Counted from the stretch's first letter, positions 52,070-62,515 are shown. The stretch is 64,000 nt of DNA from Alistipes sp. (GCA_017621455.1 JAGATC010000006.1:1-64000); one strand, 5' to 3'. Translations and numbers: made by a program. Notes: a model not told the origin generated them from the sequence alone.

Positions 52070-53272
52070 CTATTCTGCATATAGCAAATACTTCTGCCTA
52101 AGTCTCTTAAATCCCTCGACATCCTCTGCCCAGCGAGCCTCGATTGCCTCGGCACTCTCGCCCGCTATAATCATCTCGCGCACCCACGCTACGCCAATAA
52201 GCTTCTCGAACATCGGGGTAAAGAACGCCTCACCCATCGAGAGGTTATGGTAGGCATCTACCACATAACTTAGGTCGATGCCCTCACGCCAAATTTCCTC
52301 GTTTGATAGCGTGCGCAGATCCATGCCGTAGCATCTCTTGCCCTTGTGCGGAGGTGTTGCCGAGCCAGCATTGGGCATAGGGGTAAACTCAAAGTCGTAG
52401 CCCGTAAGCTCGGGGTGACCAAATATCTCGAACGGTGCCTCCGTGCCTCGCCCCATGCTCATAACCGTGCCCTCAAAGAGGCAGGTGGTGGGGTAGAGGT
52501 AGATGGAGTGTTGCGTGGGCAGGTTGGGCGATGGCGCTATTGGGAGTTCGTAGTGGGTCTGGTGGTCGTAGTTGCGACACTTAACCACTGTGAGCTTAGC
52601 ACTCTTTGCCCACCCCTCGCCTATGGCCATCGTGGCAATCTCGCCCATGGTAAGACCATGCACTACGGGAATAGGCAACCAGCCTACGCCCGATTTATAC
52701 TTCATGTCGAGGATTGGCCCATCCACGTAGTGACCATTTGGGTTGGGTCTATCCAAGACAATCACCTCGCATCCGAAGTCGGCACAAGCATCCACCATGC
52801 GGAGCATAGATATATAATAGGTATAGAACCTCAGTCCCACATCCTGCATATCTATGACCAGCACATCGAACGAGCGCATGGTCTCATCCGAGGGACGCTT
52901 GGTATTGCCGTTGTAGAGCGAGAGTATCTGTATGCCCGTTTTGGGGTCAACGCCATTCTCTACTTGCAGTCCCGCCTCCACTGCGCCACGAAAGCCGTGC
53001 TCGGGGGCGAAGATGCCCACGATATTGATACCCTCGCGGTGCATCATATCCACAATATGCTCCTCGTCGGAGAACATGGCGGTGTGGTTAGCCAACACCG
53101 TCACACGCTTATCGCGCAGTAGGGGCATATAGGCAGCTGTATCGGTGGCACCAACCAGCACCTCACGCTCCACGGTTGAGGCATCCTTGGGCTTATGCTC
53201 CGCCGCGCGACAACCAACCGAGAATGATAGAAGCATCACGACGGTGGTAAGTATGTAGGTTATCTTCTGCAT
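52070..53272 (-). CDS. namZ: Exo-beta-N-acetylmuramidase NamZ-like (DUF1343)
   Basis: 400 residues, exported (lipobox-like SVGC, Cys21). DUF1343 motifs are present: VTVLANHTAMFSDEEHIVDMM, IFAPEHGFRG, LVIDMQDVGLRFYTYY and VLDRPNPNG. Characterised relatives remove terminal MurNAc from peptidoglycan fragments, so a role in cell-wall recycling is likely. The start overlaps the prfB stop by 1 bp (TAATG), so the two genes are co-transcribed. Confidence 0.88.
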   Translation of the reverse strand: MQKITYILTTVVMLLSFSVGCRAAEHKPKDASTVEREVLVGATDTAAYMPLLRDKRVTVLANHTAMFSDEEHIVDMMHREGINIVGIFAPEHGFRGAVEAGLQVENGVDPKTGIQILSLYNGNTKRPSDETMRSFDVLVIDMQDVGLRFYTYYISMLRMVDACADFGCEVIVLDRPNPNGHYVDGPILDMKYKSGVGWLPIPVVHGLTMGEIATMAIGEGWAKSAKLTVVKCRNYDHQTHYELPIAPSPNLPTQHSIYLYPTTCLFEGTVMSMGRGTEAPFEIFGHPELTGYDFEFTPMPNAGSATPPHKGKRCYGMDLRTLSNEEIWREGIDLSYVVDAYHNLSMGEAFFTPMFEKLIGVAWVREMIIAGESAEAIEARWAEDVEGFKRLRQKYLLYAE

Positions 53273-54372
53273 TAGTATTGAAGTAAGTACTCTTTAATAA
53301 ATCCATCCAAGTCACCATCCATCACGGCGTCGACGTTTGATGTCTGGTAACCTGTGCGGTGATCCTTAACGCGCCTATCGTCAAAGACGTAGCTACGTAT
53401 CTGCGAACCCCACTCTATGCGCTTCTTTGTCGCCTCCAACGCCTGCTGTGTCGCCATGCGCTTATCTAACTCTCGCTGATAGAGCTTCGAGCGCAGGATG
53501 CGCATAGCATTCTCGCGGTTCATAAGCTGCGAGCGGGTCTCCATATTCTCGATAAGGAACTCAACGGGCTCTCCCGTGTCGGCATCCTTGCCGTGGTAGC
53601 GCAGACGCACTGCCGTCTCCACCTTATTCACATTCTGGCCTCCCGCACCACTCGAGCGGAAGGTGTCCCACTCGTAGTCCGCAGGCGATATGTTTATCTC
53701 GATGGTGTCGTCCACCGCAGGTGAGATAAATACCGACGCGAAGGTTGTCTGGCGCTTGTTGTTGGCATTGAAAGGCGAGAGGCGCACCATGCGATGCACG
53801 CCACTCTCGCTACGTAGGTAGCCATATGCATATTCGCCCTCAAACTCCAAGGTGCACGACTTAACGCCCACCTCGTCACCCGCCTGGTAGTTGGCCACCT
53901 TTACTGTATAGCCGTGAGCCTCGCCCCAGCGCGTATACATGCGCATGAGCATCTGCGCCCAGTCGAGAGCCTCGGTGCCACCCGCTCCGGCGTTGATATC
54001 CATAATGGCGCCTAATTTATCCTCCTTGCCCGAGAGCATCTGCTTCAACTCGAGTTTCTCAACTATCTCCACAGCTGTGGCATACTGTGAGTCGGCCTCG
54101 GCCTCCGAGAGAACACCTTCGGCCACAAAGTCGGGAACAAGGTCGAGGTCGGCAACCGTGCGCTGGGCAGCCTCGTAGTCGTCGATTACGGTCTTGATGT
54201 CGGCGACCTTTTTGAGCTGCTTGCGTGCCTCGTCGGGGTTATCCCAGAAGTTGGGCTCCTCGGTGCGCTCCTGCTCGTTCTGAAGGTCGATGCGGCGCTG
54301 CTCGACATCAATCGATGTAGAGAGCTTCGCCACACGTGCCTTTAGTTCGTTTATCTGTTCTACCTGAAGCAT
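53272..54372 (-). CDS. prfB: Peptide chain release factor 2
   Basis: 366 residues, recognises UGA and UAA stop codons. The anticodon-like tripeptide SPF (RLSPFNANNKR) and the GGQ loop (SSGAGGQNVNKVETAVRL) are present; PrmC at 7669 would methylate that Gln. The frame is continuous: the autoregulatory +1 frameshift found in many prfB genes near codon 25 is absent. I start at 54370-54372 (MLQVEQINELKARV). Confidence 0.96.
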   Translation of the reverse strand: MLQVEQINELKARVAKLSTSIDVEQRRIDLQNEQERTEEPNFWDNPDEARKQLKKVADIKTVIDDYEAAQRTVADLDLVPDFVAEGVLSEAEADSQYATAVEIVEKLELKQMLSGKEDKLGAIMDINAGAGGTEALDWAQMLMRMYTRWGEAHGYTVKVANYQAGDEVGVKSCTLEFEGEYAYGYLRSESGVHRMVRLSPFNANNKRQTTFASVFISPAVDDTIEINISPADYEWDTFRSSGAGGQNVNKVETAVRLRYHGKDADTGEPVEFLIENMETRSQLMNRENAMRILRSKLYQRELDKRMATQQALEATKKRIEWGSQIRSYVFDDRRVKDHRTGYQTSNVDAVMDGDLDGFIKEYLLQY

Positions 54373-54430
54373 CCTTATGTCGTTATACCATTTTTCGTTA
54401 GAAGGGTTGCAGATGTGGTAGTGGGTTGCA

Positions 54431-54477
54431 GTCCGACAAAGCGGAGCATACAAAGCGTATGTGAGCATTTGTCGGAC
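54431..54477. repeat. Hairpin between cysS and prfB
   Basis: A 10-bp perfect outer stem (GTCCGACAAA / TTTGTCGGAC) with an inner GCATAC/GTATGT stem. No T-run follows on the minus strand. It may act in the prfB leader or protect the cysS 3' end. Confidence 0.7.
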
Positions 54478-54514
54478 AAGCCCAATGCCGCAGATGCGCC
54501 CTTATCACGGAAAA

Positions 54515-55984
54515 TTACTCGATTTCCCAGTCAAAGCCGTCCTTACGGTCCTTTACGCGAATACCGATGGCGGTCAAGTTGTCACGAATCTTATCCGATG
54601 TAGCCCAATCCTTCGCTGCCTTAGCCTCCATACGCATGTTTAGAAGCATCTCAACAAGGGGCGATACCATATCCTTGCCACCAGCCTCGGCTGCCTTCTC
54701 GTTACGTAGGCCGAGGATGTCGAATACGTAGCGGTTAACCGTTGCCTTCAACTGCTCAAGGTCCTCAGCTGTGAAAGACTGCTGACCCTCGGCTGCCTGG
54801 TTGATAATACGCACCCAGTCGAAGAGGGCAGAGATAACCATGGGCGAGTTAAGGTCGTCTGCCATAGCCTCTGCACAACGGCGCTCCAACTCCTTGACAT
54901 CCGAGGTAGACTTATCCGCGGGCTTAATCTTTGCCAATGTCTCCACGGCCTTCATCAAGCGGTCGAGACCCTTCTCGGCTGCCTGCAACGCCTCGTTCGA
55001 GAAGTCGAGCGTAGAGCGGTAGTGGGCCTGAAGCACGAAGAAACGGATGGTCATGGGCGTGTATGCCTGTGCGAGGATGGGGTGCGAGCCTGTGAAGAGC
55101 TGCTCCAAGGTGATAAAGTTGCCAAGCGACTTACCCATCTTCTGGCCATTAATGGTAATCATGTTGTTATGCACCCAGTAGCGTGCTGAGTCCTTACCCA
55201 TGGCTGCTGTCGACTGCGCAATCTCGCACTCGTGGTGGGGGAACATAAGGTCCATGCCGCCGCCGTGGATGTCGAACTGCTCACCGAGATACTTGGTGCT
55301 CATCGCCGTACACTCCATATGCCAGCCAGGGAAGCCATCGCTCCATGGTGAGGGCCAGCGCATGATATGCTCGGGGGCAGCCTTCTTCCATAGGGCGAAG
55401 TCGTAGGAGTGGTGCTTATCGCTTTGGCCGTCGAGCTCGCGGGTGTTGGTCACGATGTCGTCGAGGTTACGACCCGAGAGGCGACCATAGTGGTAGTCGC
55501 GGTTATACTTCTCCACATCAAAGTAGATAGAGCCATTCGACTCGTAGGCGTAGCCCGCCTCAAGGATGCGCTTTACCATCTCAATCTGCTCGATGATATG
55601 TCCCGAGGCATGAGGCTCGATAGAGGGTGACTTTACGCCAAGCTCGCGCATAGCGTCGTGGTAGCGCTCGGTGTAGTAGTGGGCAATCTCCATAGGCTCA
55701 AGCTGCTCGAGGCGTGCCTTCTTTGCAATCTTATCTTCGCCATCGTCGGCATCCTGCTCGAGGTGACCTACGTCGGTGATGTTACGCACGTAGCGCACCT
55801 TGTAGCCAAGCGACTCAAAGTAGCGGAACATAAGGTCGAACGTAACGGCGGGGCGGGCGTGACCGAGGTGTGGATCGCCATAGACTGTAGGGCCGCAGAC
55901 ATACATGCCCACGCGCTCGGGATGGATAGGCTCGAACGTCTCCTTGCGACGTGTGAGCGTATTGTACAAGAGAATCTTTTCCAT
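54515..55984 (-). CDS. cysS: Cysteinyl-tRNA synthetase
   Basis: A 489-residue class I synthetase. The HIGH-type motif is [10 protein letters not shown], the KMSKS motif is [10 protein letters not shown], and zinc ligands are C29 (VCGPTVY) and in WHMECTAMS and HHECEIAQS. The C-terminal anticodon domain is complete. Upstream of prfB on the same strand. Confidence 0.97.
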   Translation of the reverse strand: MEKILLYNTLTRRKETFEPIHPERVGMYVCGPTVYGDPHLGHARPAVTFDLMFRYFESLGYKVRYVRNITDVGHLEQDADDGEDKIAKKARLEQLEPMEIAHYYTERYHDAMRELGVKSPSIEPHASGHIIEQIEMVKRILEAGYAYESNGSIYFDVEKYNRDYHYGRLSGRNLDDIVTNTRELDGQSDKHHSYDFALWKKAAPEHIMRWPSPWSDGFPGWHMECTAMSTKYLGEQFDIHGGGMDLMFPHHECEIAQSTAAMGKDSARYWVHNNMITINGQKMGKSLGNFITLEQLFTGSHPILAQAYTPMTIRFFVLQAHYRSTLDFSNEALQAAEKGLDRLMKAVETLAKIKPADKSTSDVKELERRCAEAMADDLNSPMVISALFDWVRIINQAAEGQQSFTAEDLEQLKATVNRYVFDILGLRNEKAAEAGGKDMVSPLVEMLLNMRMEAKAAKDWATSDKIRDNLTAIGIRVKDRKDGFDWEIE

Positions 55985-56008
55985 AGTATTGTTGTTTATC
56001 TGTTATTC

Positions 56009-59000
56009 TTACACTATTGCAATCACCTCTAAGCCGTATTCATGGGCGTAGGTCTCGATTAGAGCCTGCACCTCAGGGCGCTTGAGGAACTTAACGATGG
56101 CGTTGTGATACTCCGCATCGGTGAGATAGTCGAAGTAGTAGTATATCTGGTAGATATTAAAGATGTGCGACTCCATAAGTAGGAACTGAGGGTCGTTCAC
56201 CGAGCGAGGTGTCAGGCGGTCGACAGCGTTGATGTAGTTCGTTACAAGGCTATCGAACTGGAAGGTGGGGGTGTTGGCCACCCACTCGTAGCTGCCCGCC
56301 ATGGTGCAGGTGTCGTTCAGTACATCGATAATATCCATCATAGCGTAGTTGAGCTCTCGGTTAATAGCCACAGAGAAGCTCTCGATGTTGCCAAACTGCA
56401 AGTAGTACTTAGCCCACTCACCGCGCTTTGCTATAAACTCTGCTGCGAGGTTGTCACCCTTGGTGAATGCCTCCTCGTTTGTATCGTAGAGAAGGGCTGC
56501 GTTAGAGCCATGTGCTACAGCCTCGCGATACATGGCATTATTCTCGGCGGTGATGCCACGGTGCGCCGCTGTTGAGGTTAGCTCTCCGTAGATGCGGGCA
56601 TACTCATCCATGAGCGCAATATCGTCACTCAATGATGCCACCTGAGGCTCAGCATTTGTGTCCAACACCTCGTTGAGGAGGGCTATGGCAATCTCATACT
56701 CGTTGAGTGTTAGAGTCATGCGTAGTAGCGCTATCTCGTAGTAGGTGTAGACGTACGGACGGGTATTCTCGAAGGTGTAGTCAATCTGCTTGTTAGGCAA
56801 CAACTCTAAGCCACGGTCGAGTAGAGCCTCAGCTCTGTTTAGGTCGGCTATAGCCTCGTCGGCTATGGCGAGAATCTCGCTATTCGTGTAGCTCGACTCT
56901 ATGCTGTTGATGGCGCGACTGGCGTCGCCAACAAAGCCACGAGCCACGCGCGTAAAGCCCTCGCGAATACGTGTCGCCGAGAGATTGAAGCGTGTGAAGT
57001 AGTCGGCATAGACGCTCTCATCGGCGATGTTGCCAAACTGTAGAGGCTTCTGCAATGAGCCCTCGACCTCCTCGCCCATGAATAGCGGGTATAGCTTCTC
57101 ATGGTTAAGGTAGCCTGCGTTACCATCGCGGTTCTCGGTCTTTATGGGCACGAACGTATAGCAGAAGCCGTCATATCGGGCATACTGTGAGATGCCATAG
57201 TCGCGCATGATATATGGCTGTGTGAACGATATTGGTCGCTTCCAGTCGAAGTGTGCCAATAGGTCGAGCATCATAAGGTAGTCCTTAGTGAGATAGCTGT
57301 TCGGTACGCTCAATCTTACCTCCTCCACCATGCGGTCGCGCTCAGCCTCATCGACGATGCCTGCAGCGATGGCAGCATCCTTATCCACGGGGATGATATA
57401 CTCCTTCGCCGCGATGATATAGTCGCTCTCGATGCCATCGATAGGACTGTCAGCCTTGGTGTTCAGGCGTCCCATAATCTCAAAGTCGGCAGCACGCTCG
57501 TCGAGGGGTATCTCCTCGGCGTTCTCCACGATGCGCATAATGCCGTTGTTGATGATGAGCAATAGCGGGTTGCCATCGTGGTTAAACAGACGTATCGCAT
57601 CCGTAAGGTAGATGCTGGCATTGCTCATCTTGGTGTACTTCGACATGTAGCTACTCATCGTCTGAGCATCTGTCGCGTAGGTTCTGTTAGCATCAATCTC
57701 CTCGAGTACAAGCAGTGCAAACTGGAACTCGTTGAAGGCGTTAACATCCTCTGGTGCCACCTCTCTCTCGCCTGTGAGGTAGGCGTAGAACTTGTCGCTG
57801 TCGTATTTGAAGAATAGCTCCTGAGCCTGCTCCTCAAGGCTGTAAAGCTCATCGAAGGTGAACTGCTCACGCTGTCCCGTGTCGGGCATGTAGATAGAGT
57901 AGAGCTCGTCGTTGAGAATACGTCGTGCGTTAGCACGCATCGTAATGTTGGCGTCGCCTAAGAGTAGGTCGATAGGCTCTGCCACAATGACGTAGTCGTT
58001 GACAAACGAGTACTTATCAGCAGGTATGGTGAATGGCACGCCATCGGCATCATTTGCCGCGAGCTTCATCTCGTCGATATACCACTCTCCACCAAGATAT
58101 GAGGTGTTCATAACGCGCACATCGGGACGTATGCCCTCGACCTCCTGGCAGTACCAGATGGGGAAGGTGTCGTTATCGCCAAAGTTTAGTAGGATGGCAT
58201 TCTCGGGTGCGGTATTTAGGTAGTTCATGCCAAGGTTGTGGGCGTAGTAGCGGCCTGAACGGTCGTGGTCGTCCCAGTTCTCGGCAGCAAGCACCGTGGG
58301 TACGCTCGATGCAAGGATTAGACCTGTAGCTACCATGGCTGTCTGCACTCTATGGCTCTTGGTTGCTACCAACGAGCTTAGCAGGTGTGCTATGGCTGCG
58401 GCGCCCAAGCCAATCCATATACAGAAGGCGTAGAAGGCACCAGCGTATACGTAGTCACGCTCGCGAGGCTCGCCAGGAGCGGTGTTAAAGTAGACAACGA
58501 GGGCGATACCCATCATTACGAAGAGCAGCGACACTATGATAAAGTCGCGCCAGTTGCTTCCTGCCTGGTAGATAAAGCCGAGAATACCTAACAACAGCGG
58601 TAGGAAGAAGTAGGTGTTTCGTGCGCGGTTGTTTGCCATCTCGCTGGGGAGATTCTCGGTGGGGCCAGTGAAATACTCGTCGATAAAGTCGATGCCCGAG
58701 AGCCAGCCACCATGTAGGTAGATGCCATTCTCGCCATCGGTCGTGAGCTGTATATCGTCCTGTCGACCAACAAAGTTCCACATAAAGTAGCGCACGAACA
58801 TGTCGCCCATTTGGTAGTCGAGGAAGTAGGTTTTATCCTCGCCCCATGTAGGCTCGTACCAGCTGCCATTCTCGGCATCTACTTTTACCGTGGGGTGGCC
58901 ATTCTCGGTGGCTACCCACTCTGCTTCGTACTGCTTGGCGCGGCTGTGCCACCACATACGGGGCATAAAGTGGATTGCCTCGTCGGGGTAGATGTAGTCG

Positions 59001-60205
59001 TCGAATATCACTCGCTTCTCATACTTGCCCGTCTCTGGGTTTAGCCAGGTCATGGTCTTACCCTCAAAGTCGCCCGTGGGGATATATAGGTCGTCGGAGG
59101 TGACGTCAGGGTTGTGAGTAACCATGGGGAGTGGCGCTGCCGAGTAGTAGGGACCGAACAACAATGGACGGTTACCATACTGGTCACGGTTAAGTAGACT
59201 TAGCAACGCATGGGGATTTGAGGGGTTGTTAGAGTTCATCGGAGGGTTGGCGTTAGCGCGAATAGCCACGGCGGCATACGAGCCGAAGCCTATGAGTATC
59301 ACCGTTACGGCAATGGCCATGCCGTTAAGTATGCGGTAGCGGCGACTGTGCGTAAACCATATCAGCGCTGCAAGTGCCGCAAATACCAGAACGACGAAGA
59401 TAATCATACCCGAGTTTGTGGGCATGCCGAGGGTATTTACCGCAAACGTATCCACCGCAGCACCCATAGCCACGGTGTAGGGGATGATGATGCCGTTGAT
59501 TGCTCCCAAGATGAGGAACGAGCCCAATAGTGCGCCGACCATCTTGAGCGTATACGACTTAACGTTGTCGTACTTCACGCGACGGAAGAACCATATCATC
59601 ACCAGCGCGGGGATGGTGAGCAGGTTGAGGATGTGGACACCAATCGAGAGGCCCATCAGGTAGGCGATGAGTATTATCCAACGCATAGATGTGGGGCTGT
59701 CGGCATTCTCCTCCCACTTGAGCATGAGCCATACGACCATCGCTGTAAACATCGACGATAGGGCGTATACCTCACCCTCCACGGCCGAGAACCAGAAGGT
59801 GTCGGTGTAGGCATACGACAATGCGCCTATGACACCCGCACCAAGGATAAGAATCGACTTAAACGGTGGCATATCCTCACCATCGTGGTGTACGATGCGT
59901 CGCACAAGATGGGTGATTGTCCAGAATAGGAACATGATGCAAAACGCCGAGGCTATACAGTTCATGCCGTTAATCATCATGGGCACATCCTCTGGTGTGG
60001 GCGCAAGGAGTGAGGCTATTCTTGCCAACAGCATGAATAGGGGCGCTCCAGGAGGGTGACCCACTTCGAGCTTGTATGAGGTGGCAATAAACTCGCTACA
60101 GTCCCATAGACTTGTGCTTGGCTCCATGGTCATTAGATAGGTGATTGCCACAACGACAAACACCACCCATCCAAATATGTTATTGAGCAACTTAAATTGG
60201 TTCAT
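56009..60205 (-). CDS. DUF2723 membrane protein (GT-C-like)
   Basis: A very large (1398 residues) inner-membrane protein of the DUF2723 family, specific to Bacteroidetes and relatives. About a dozen membrane helices occupy 10-345 and 590-700, with the conserved acidic loop (PSTSLWDCSEFIATSYKLEVGHPPGAP in part: LWDCSEFI, GHPPGAP) typical of GT-C enzymes acting on lipid-linked sugars. Large periplasmic domains follow, including helical TPR-like repeats toward the C-terminus (about 1150-1398). A role in protein O-glycosylation is plausible but unproven. I start at 60203-60205 (MNQFKLLNNIF). Confidence 0.85.
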   Translation of the reverse strand: MNQFKLLNNIFGWVVFVVVAITYLMTMEPSTSLWDCSEFIATSYKLEVGHPPGAPLFMLLARIASLLAPTPEDVPMMINGMNCIASAFCIMFLFWTITHLVRRIVHHDGEDMPPFKSILILGAGVIGALSYAYTDTFWFSAVEGEVYALSSMFTAMVVWLMLKWEENADSPTSMRWIILIAYLMGLSIGVHILNLLTIPALVMIWFFRRVKYDNVKSYTLKMVGALLGSFLILGAINGIIIPYTVAMGAAVDTFAVNTLGMPTNSGMIIFVVLVFAALAALIWFTHSRRYRILNGMAIAVTVILIGFGSYAAVAIRANANPPMNSNNPSNPHALLSLLNRDQYGNRPLLFGPYYSAAPLPMVTHNPDVTSDDLYIPTGDFEGKTMTWLNPETGKYEKRVIFDDYIYPDEAIHFMPRMWWHSRAKQYEAEWVATENGHPTVKVDAENGSWYEPTWGEDKTYFLDYQMGDMFVRYFMWNFVGRQDDIQLTTDGENGIYLHGGWLSGIDFIDEYFTGPTENLPSEMANNRARNTYFFLPLLLGILGFIYQAGSNWRDFIIVSLLFVMMGIALVVYFNTAPGEPRERDYVYAGAFYAFCIWIGLGAAAIAHLLSSLVATKSHRVQTAMVATGLILASSVPTVLAAENWDDHDRSGRYYAHNLGMNYLNTAPENAILLNFGDNDTFPIWYCQEVEGIRPDVRVMNTSYLGGEWYIDEMKLAANDADGVPFTIPADKYSFVNDYVIVAEPIDLLLGDANITMRANARRILNDELYSIYMPDTGQREQFTFDELYSLEEQAQELFFKYDSDKFYAYLTGEREVAPEDVNAFNEFQFALLVLEEIDANRTYATDAQTMSSYMSKYTKMSNASIYLTDAIRLFNHDGNPLLLIINNGIMRIVENAEEIPLDERAADFEIMGRLNTKADSPIDGIESDYIIAAKEYIIPVDKDAAIAAGIVDEAERDRMVEEVRLSVPNSYLTKDYLMMLDLLAHFDWKRPISFTQPYIMRDYGISQYARYDGFCYTFVPIKTENRDGNAGYLNHEKLYPLFMGEEVEGSLQKPLQFGNIADESVYADYFTRFNLSATRIREGFTRVARGFVGDASRAINSIESSYTNSEILAIADEAIADLNRAEALLDRGLELLPNKQIDYTFENTRPYVYTYYEIALLRMTLTLNEYEIAIALLNEVLDTNAEPQVASLSDDIALMDEYARIYGELTSTAAHRGITAENNAMYREAVAHGSNAALLYDTNEEAFTKGDNLAAEFIAKRGEWAKYYLQFGNIESFSVAINRELNYAMMDIIDVLNDTCTMAGSYEWVANTPTFQFDSLVTNYINAVDRLTPRSVNDPQFLLMESHIFNIYQIYYYFDYLTDAEYHNAIVKFLKRPEVQALIETYAHEYGLEVIAIV

Positions 60206-60241
60206 ATAGTGTCGTTTTTCAATTATGCGATAATTAACCCG

Positions 60242-60273
60242 CAAATATAGTAATATTTGCCCGAAAAAACAAA
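60242..60273 (-). promoter_or_regulatory. DUF2723 gene promoter
   Basis: On the minus strand TTTG (60273-60270), 20 bp, TATATTTG (60249-60242): exact consensus. It lies inside the T-run of the htpG terminator. Confidence 0.78.
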
Positions 60274-60329
60274 AAAATAGTAGCGAGGAGTTCAAGACAA
60301 CATTGGTTCTGTTGCCAACTCCTCGCTAC
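60270..60329 (-). terminator. htpG terminator
   Basis: 13-bp perfect stem GTAGCGAGGAGTT / AACTCCTCGCTAC (60280-60292, 60317-60329), followed on the minus strand by TATTTTTTTG. Confidence 0.88.
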
Positions 60330-60353
60330 TTAACGCAAAACACTAATGAAATA

Positions 60354-62411
60354 TTACTCAATCAGCGAGATGCTTCGCTGGATAAAGTCGGTGAGGCTCT
60401 TGCCCTTAAGCATGCCGTTCGATAGTAGTGCAAGGTCGATAATCTGGCGCACCTTACGGTTGTTGCGACCAATCTCTTCGAGGCGGCTGTCACGCTCAGT
60501 GCGTAGCTCGGCAATGCGTGTCGATAGCGTCTCACGCATCTCGCGCTCCTCTGGTGTGAGTTCATCCTCCTTCTTGCCCTTAATGGTCTCCTCGAAGCGG
60601 CTCTCCTCCTGCTCGGCAGCGGTGAGTTTCTTGGCCATGGTGCGCAGCTTGTCGCCATACTCCTTCTCAACCTCGCCGAGAATGTCGAGAACGATGGGGT
60701 GGTTGCCGTTCACGGTGATGGTGTAGCTATCGGGCATCTGGCCGTAGAAGCGGCTCATCTCGCCACCGCTTGTCGCTGCCATATCCTTCATGCGGCGCAT
60801 AAACTCATTCTGGGTGATAACCACGGGAGCAGCATCCTTCGACATAGCCTCGAACGATACGTGGTAGTGAATCTTCTCGTCGGTTGGCATCTGGCTCTCA
60901 AATACGGGGCGCATAACATCCTGCTGCTCTGTCGATAGTGACATCGCCTCGCGCTCCTCCTTGCGGATAAGATTCTCCACAACGTCGCTGTCAACACGTA
61001 CGAAGCGTATCTTCTCGTTCTTCGACTCGTAGTACTGCACGTAGTGGCTGTCGAGCTGACCGTTCATCTCGAGGATGTCGTAGCCCTTAGCCTTGGCGGC
61101 CTCCACAAAGGCATTTTTGCCCTCCACGTCGTCGACATAGAGCACGATGGTGAAGCCATCCTTGTCGGTCTGTGCCTCGCGAATCTTGTCGACATACTCT
61201 GTTGGTGTATAGTACTTACCCTCGATGCTCTTCCAGAGGATGAAGTTTGTGGCCTTTTCGGCAAACTTTTCATCTGTAAGGATACCATACTGGATGAAGA
61301 TTTTCAGATCGTCCCACTTCGCCTCGTAGTCCTCACGCATGGTGTTAAATAGCTCCTGCAAACGGTCGGCAACTTTGCGTGTGATGTATCCCGAAATCTT
61401 CTTTACGTTAGAGTCGCTCTGAAGGTAGCTGCGTGACACATTAAGAGGAATGTCTGGAGAGTCGATAACACCGTGAAGCAGAGTTAGATACTCGGGTACG
61501 ATGCCCGTAACCTCGTCTGTTACGAATACCTGGTTTGAGTAGAGCTGAATCTTGTTCTTCTGTATCTCGAAGTTGTGGCGAATCTTCGGGAAATAGAGTA
61601 TGCCCGTGAGGTTAAATGGATAGTCGATATTCAAGTGAATATAGAATAGTGGCTCCTCGCTTCCGGGGTATAGGTCGGCATAGAAGTTTTTGTAATCTTC
61701 GGCAGTTATCTCCGAGGGCTTACGTGTCCATAGTGGGGTGGTGTCGTTGATGATGTTATCCTCCTCGGTGTCAACATATTTGCCATCCTTCCACTCCTGC
61801 TTCTTGCCAAAAGCGATGGCAATGGGTAGGAAGTGGCAATATTTGCGAAGGAGTTTGTTAATTTCGCCTTTTTGAGCATACTCGGCACAATCCTCCGAGA
61901 TGTGCAAGACGATGGTTGTGCCACGGTCGCGCTGCTCTGCAAGCTCCTCCATCTCGAACTCTGGCGAGCCGTTGCAGCTCCAGTGTACGCTCTTAGCATC
62001 GGTGCGGTACGACTGTGTGAAGATCTCCACCTTGTCTGCCACCATAAACGACGAGTAGAAGCCGAGGCCGAAGTGTCCGATGATTGCCTGGTCTTTGTAC
62101 TTCGCCATAAACTCTTCAGCACCAGAGAAGGCTATCTGGTTGATGTAGCGGTCGACCTCGTCCATAGTCATGCCGATACCACGGTCGGTGATAGTAAGGG
62201 TCTTATTTGCCTCATCCACAGCAATATGGATGGTTAGGTCGCCAAGTTCTCCCGAGGTCTCACCCTTTGATGATAGGGTCTTAAGCTTCTGTGTAGCATC
62301 CACAGCGTTTGATACCAACTCGCGGAGGAAAATCTCGTGGTCCGAGTAGAGGAACTTCTTGATTACGGGGAAGATATTCTCTGTTGTTACCCCAATTTTA
62401 CCGTTTTTCAT
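60354..62411 (-). CDS. htpG: Molecular chaperone HtpG (Hsp90)
   Basis: A 685-residue cytosolic ATP-dependent chaperone. The N-terminal GHKL ATPase has ELVSNAVDA, DRGIGM, and GHFGLGFYSSFMVAD. The middle domain holds the catalytic Arg region (VFVTDE..., LNVSRSYLQSD) and the C-terminal domain mediates dimerisation. Length is slightly longer than E. coli HtpG because of C-terminal charged insertions (EEQEESRFEETIKGKKEDE shortened: ETIKGKKEDE). A 13-bp palindrome (62503-62515) about 90 bp upstream may be a stress operator. Confidence 0.96.
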   Translation of the reverse strand: MKNGKIGVTTENIFPVIKKFLYSDHEIFLRELVSNAVDATQKLKTLSSKGETSGELGDLTIHIAVDEANKTLTITDRGIGMTMDEVDRYINQIAFSGAEEFMAKYKDQAIIGHFGLGFYSSFMVADKVEIFTQSYRTDAKSVHWSCNGSPEFEMEELAEQRDRGTTIVLHISEDCAEYAQKGEINKLLRKYCHFLPIAIAFGKKQEWKDGKYVDTEEDNIINDTTPLWTRKPSEITAEDYKNFYADLYPGSEEPLFYIHLNIDYPFNLTGILYFPKIRHNFEIQKNKIQLYSNQVFVTDEVTGIVPEYLTLLHGVIDSPDIPLNVSRSYLQSDSNVKKISGYITRKVADRLQELFNTMREDYEAKWDDLKIFIQYGILTDEKFAEKATNFILWKSIEGKYYTPTEYVDKIREAQTDKDGFTIVLYVDDVEGKNAFVEAAKAKGYDILEMNGQLDSHYVQYYESKNEKIRFVRVDSDVVENLIRKEEREAMSLSTEQQDVMRPVFESQMPTDEKIHYHVSFEAMSKDAAPVVITQNEFMRRMKDMAATSGGEMSRFYGQMPDSYTITVNGNHPIVLDILGEVEKEYGDKLRTMAKKLTAAEQEESRFEETIKGKKEDELTPEEREMRETLSTRIAELRTERDSRLEEIGRNNRKVRQIIDLALLSNGMLKGKSLTDFIQRSISLIE

Positions 62412-62502
62412 ATTCGTAGTTTTAAATTATTGTTGCAATCTATATTGTGGCGCAATTTCCGAGTTGGGGACTACGACAAACTGCGTGCCATCTCTCGGTG
62501 AC

Positions 62503-62515
62503 TGACAAAATGTCA
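62503..62515. promoter_or_regulatory. Palindrome upstream of htpG
   Basis: TGACA-AAA-TGTCA, a perfect 5-bp dyad in the 268-bp divergent region between htpG and the fimbrillin-like gene. Possibly a regulator site; the assignment to htpG is uncertain. Confidence 0.4.

Noticed and set aside
53272..54468. Longer prfB product starting at 54468
   Set aside because: The first 32 residues lack similarity to RF2 and cross the upstream hairpin; the ATG at 54370-54372 gives the family N-terminus.
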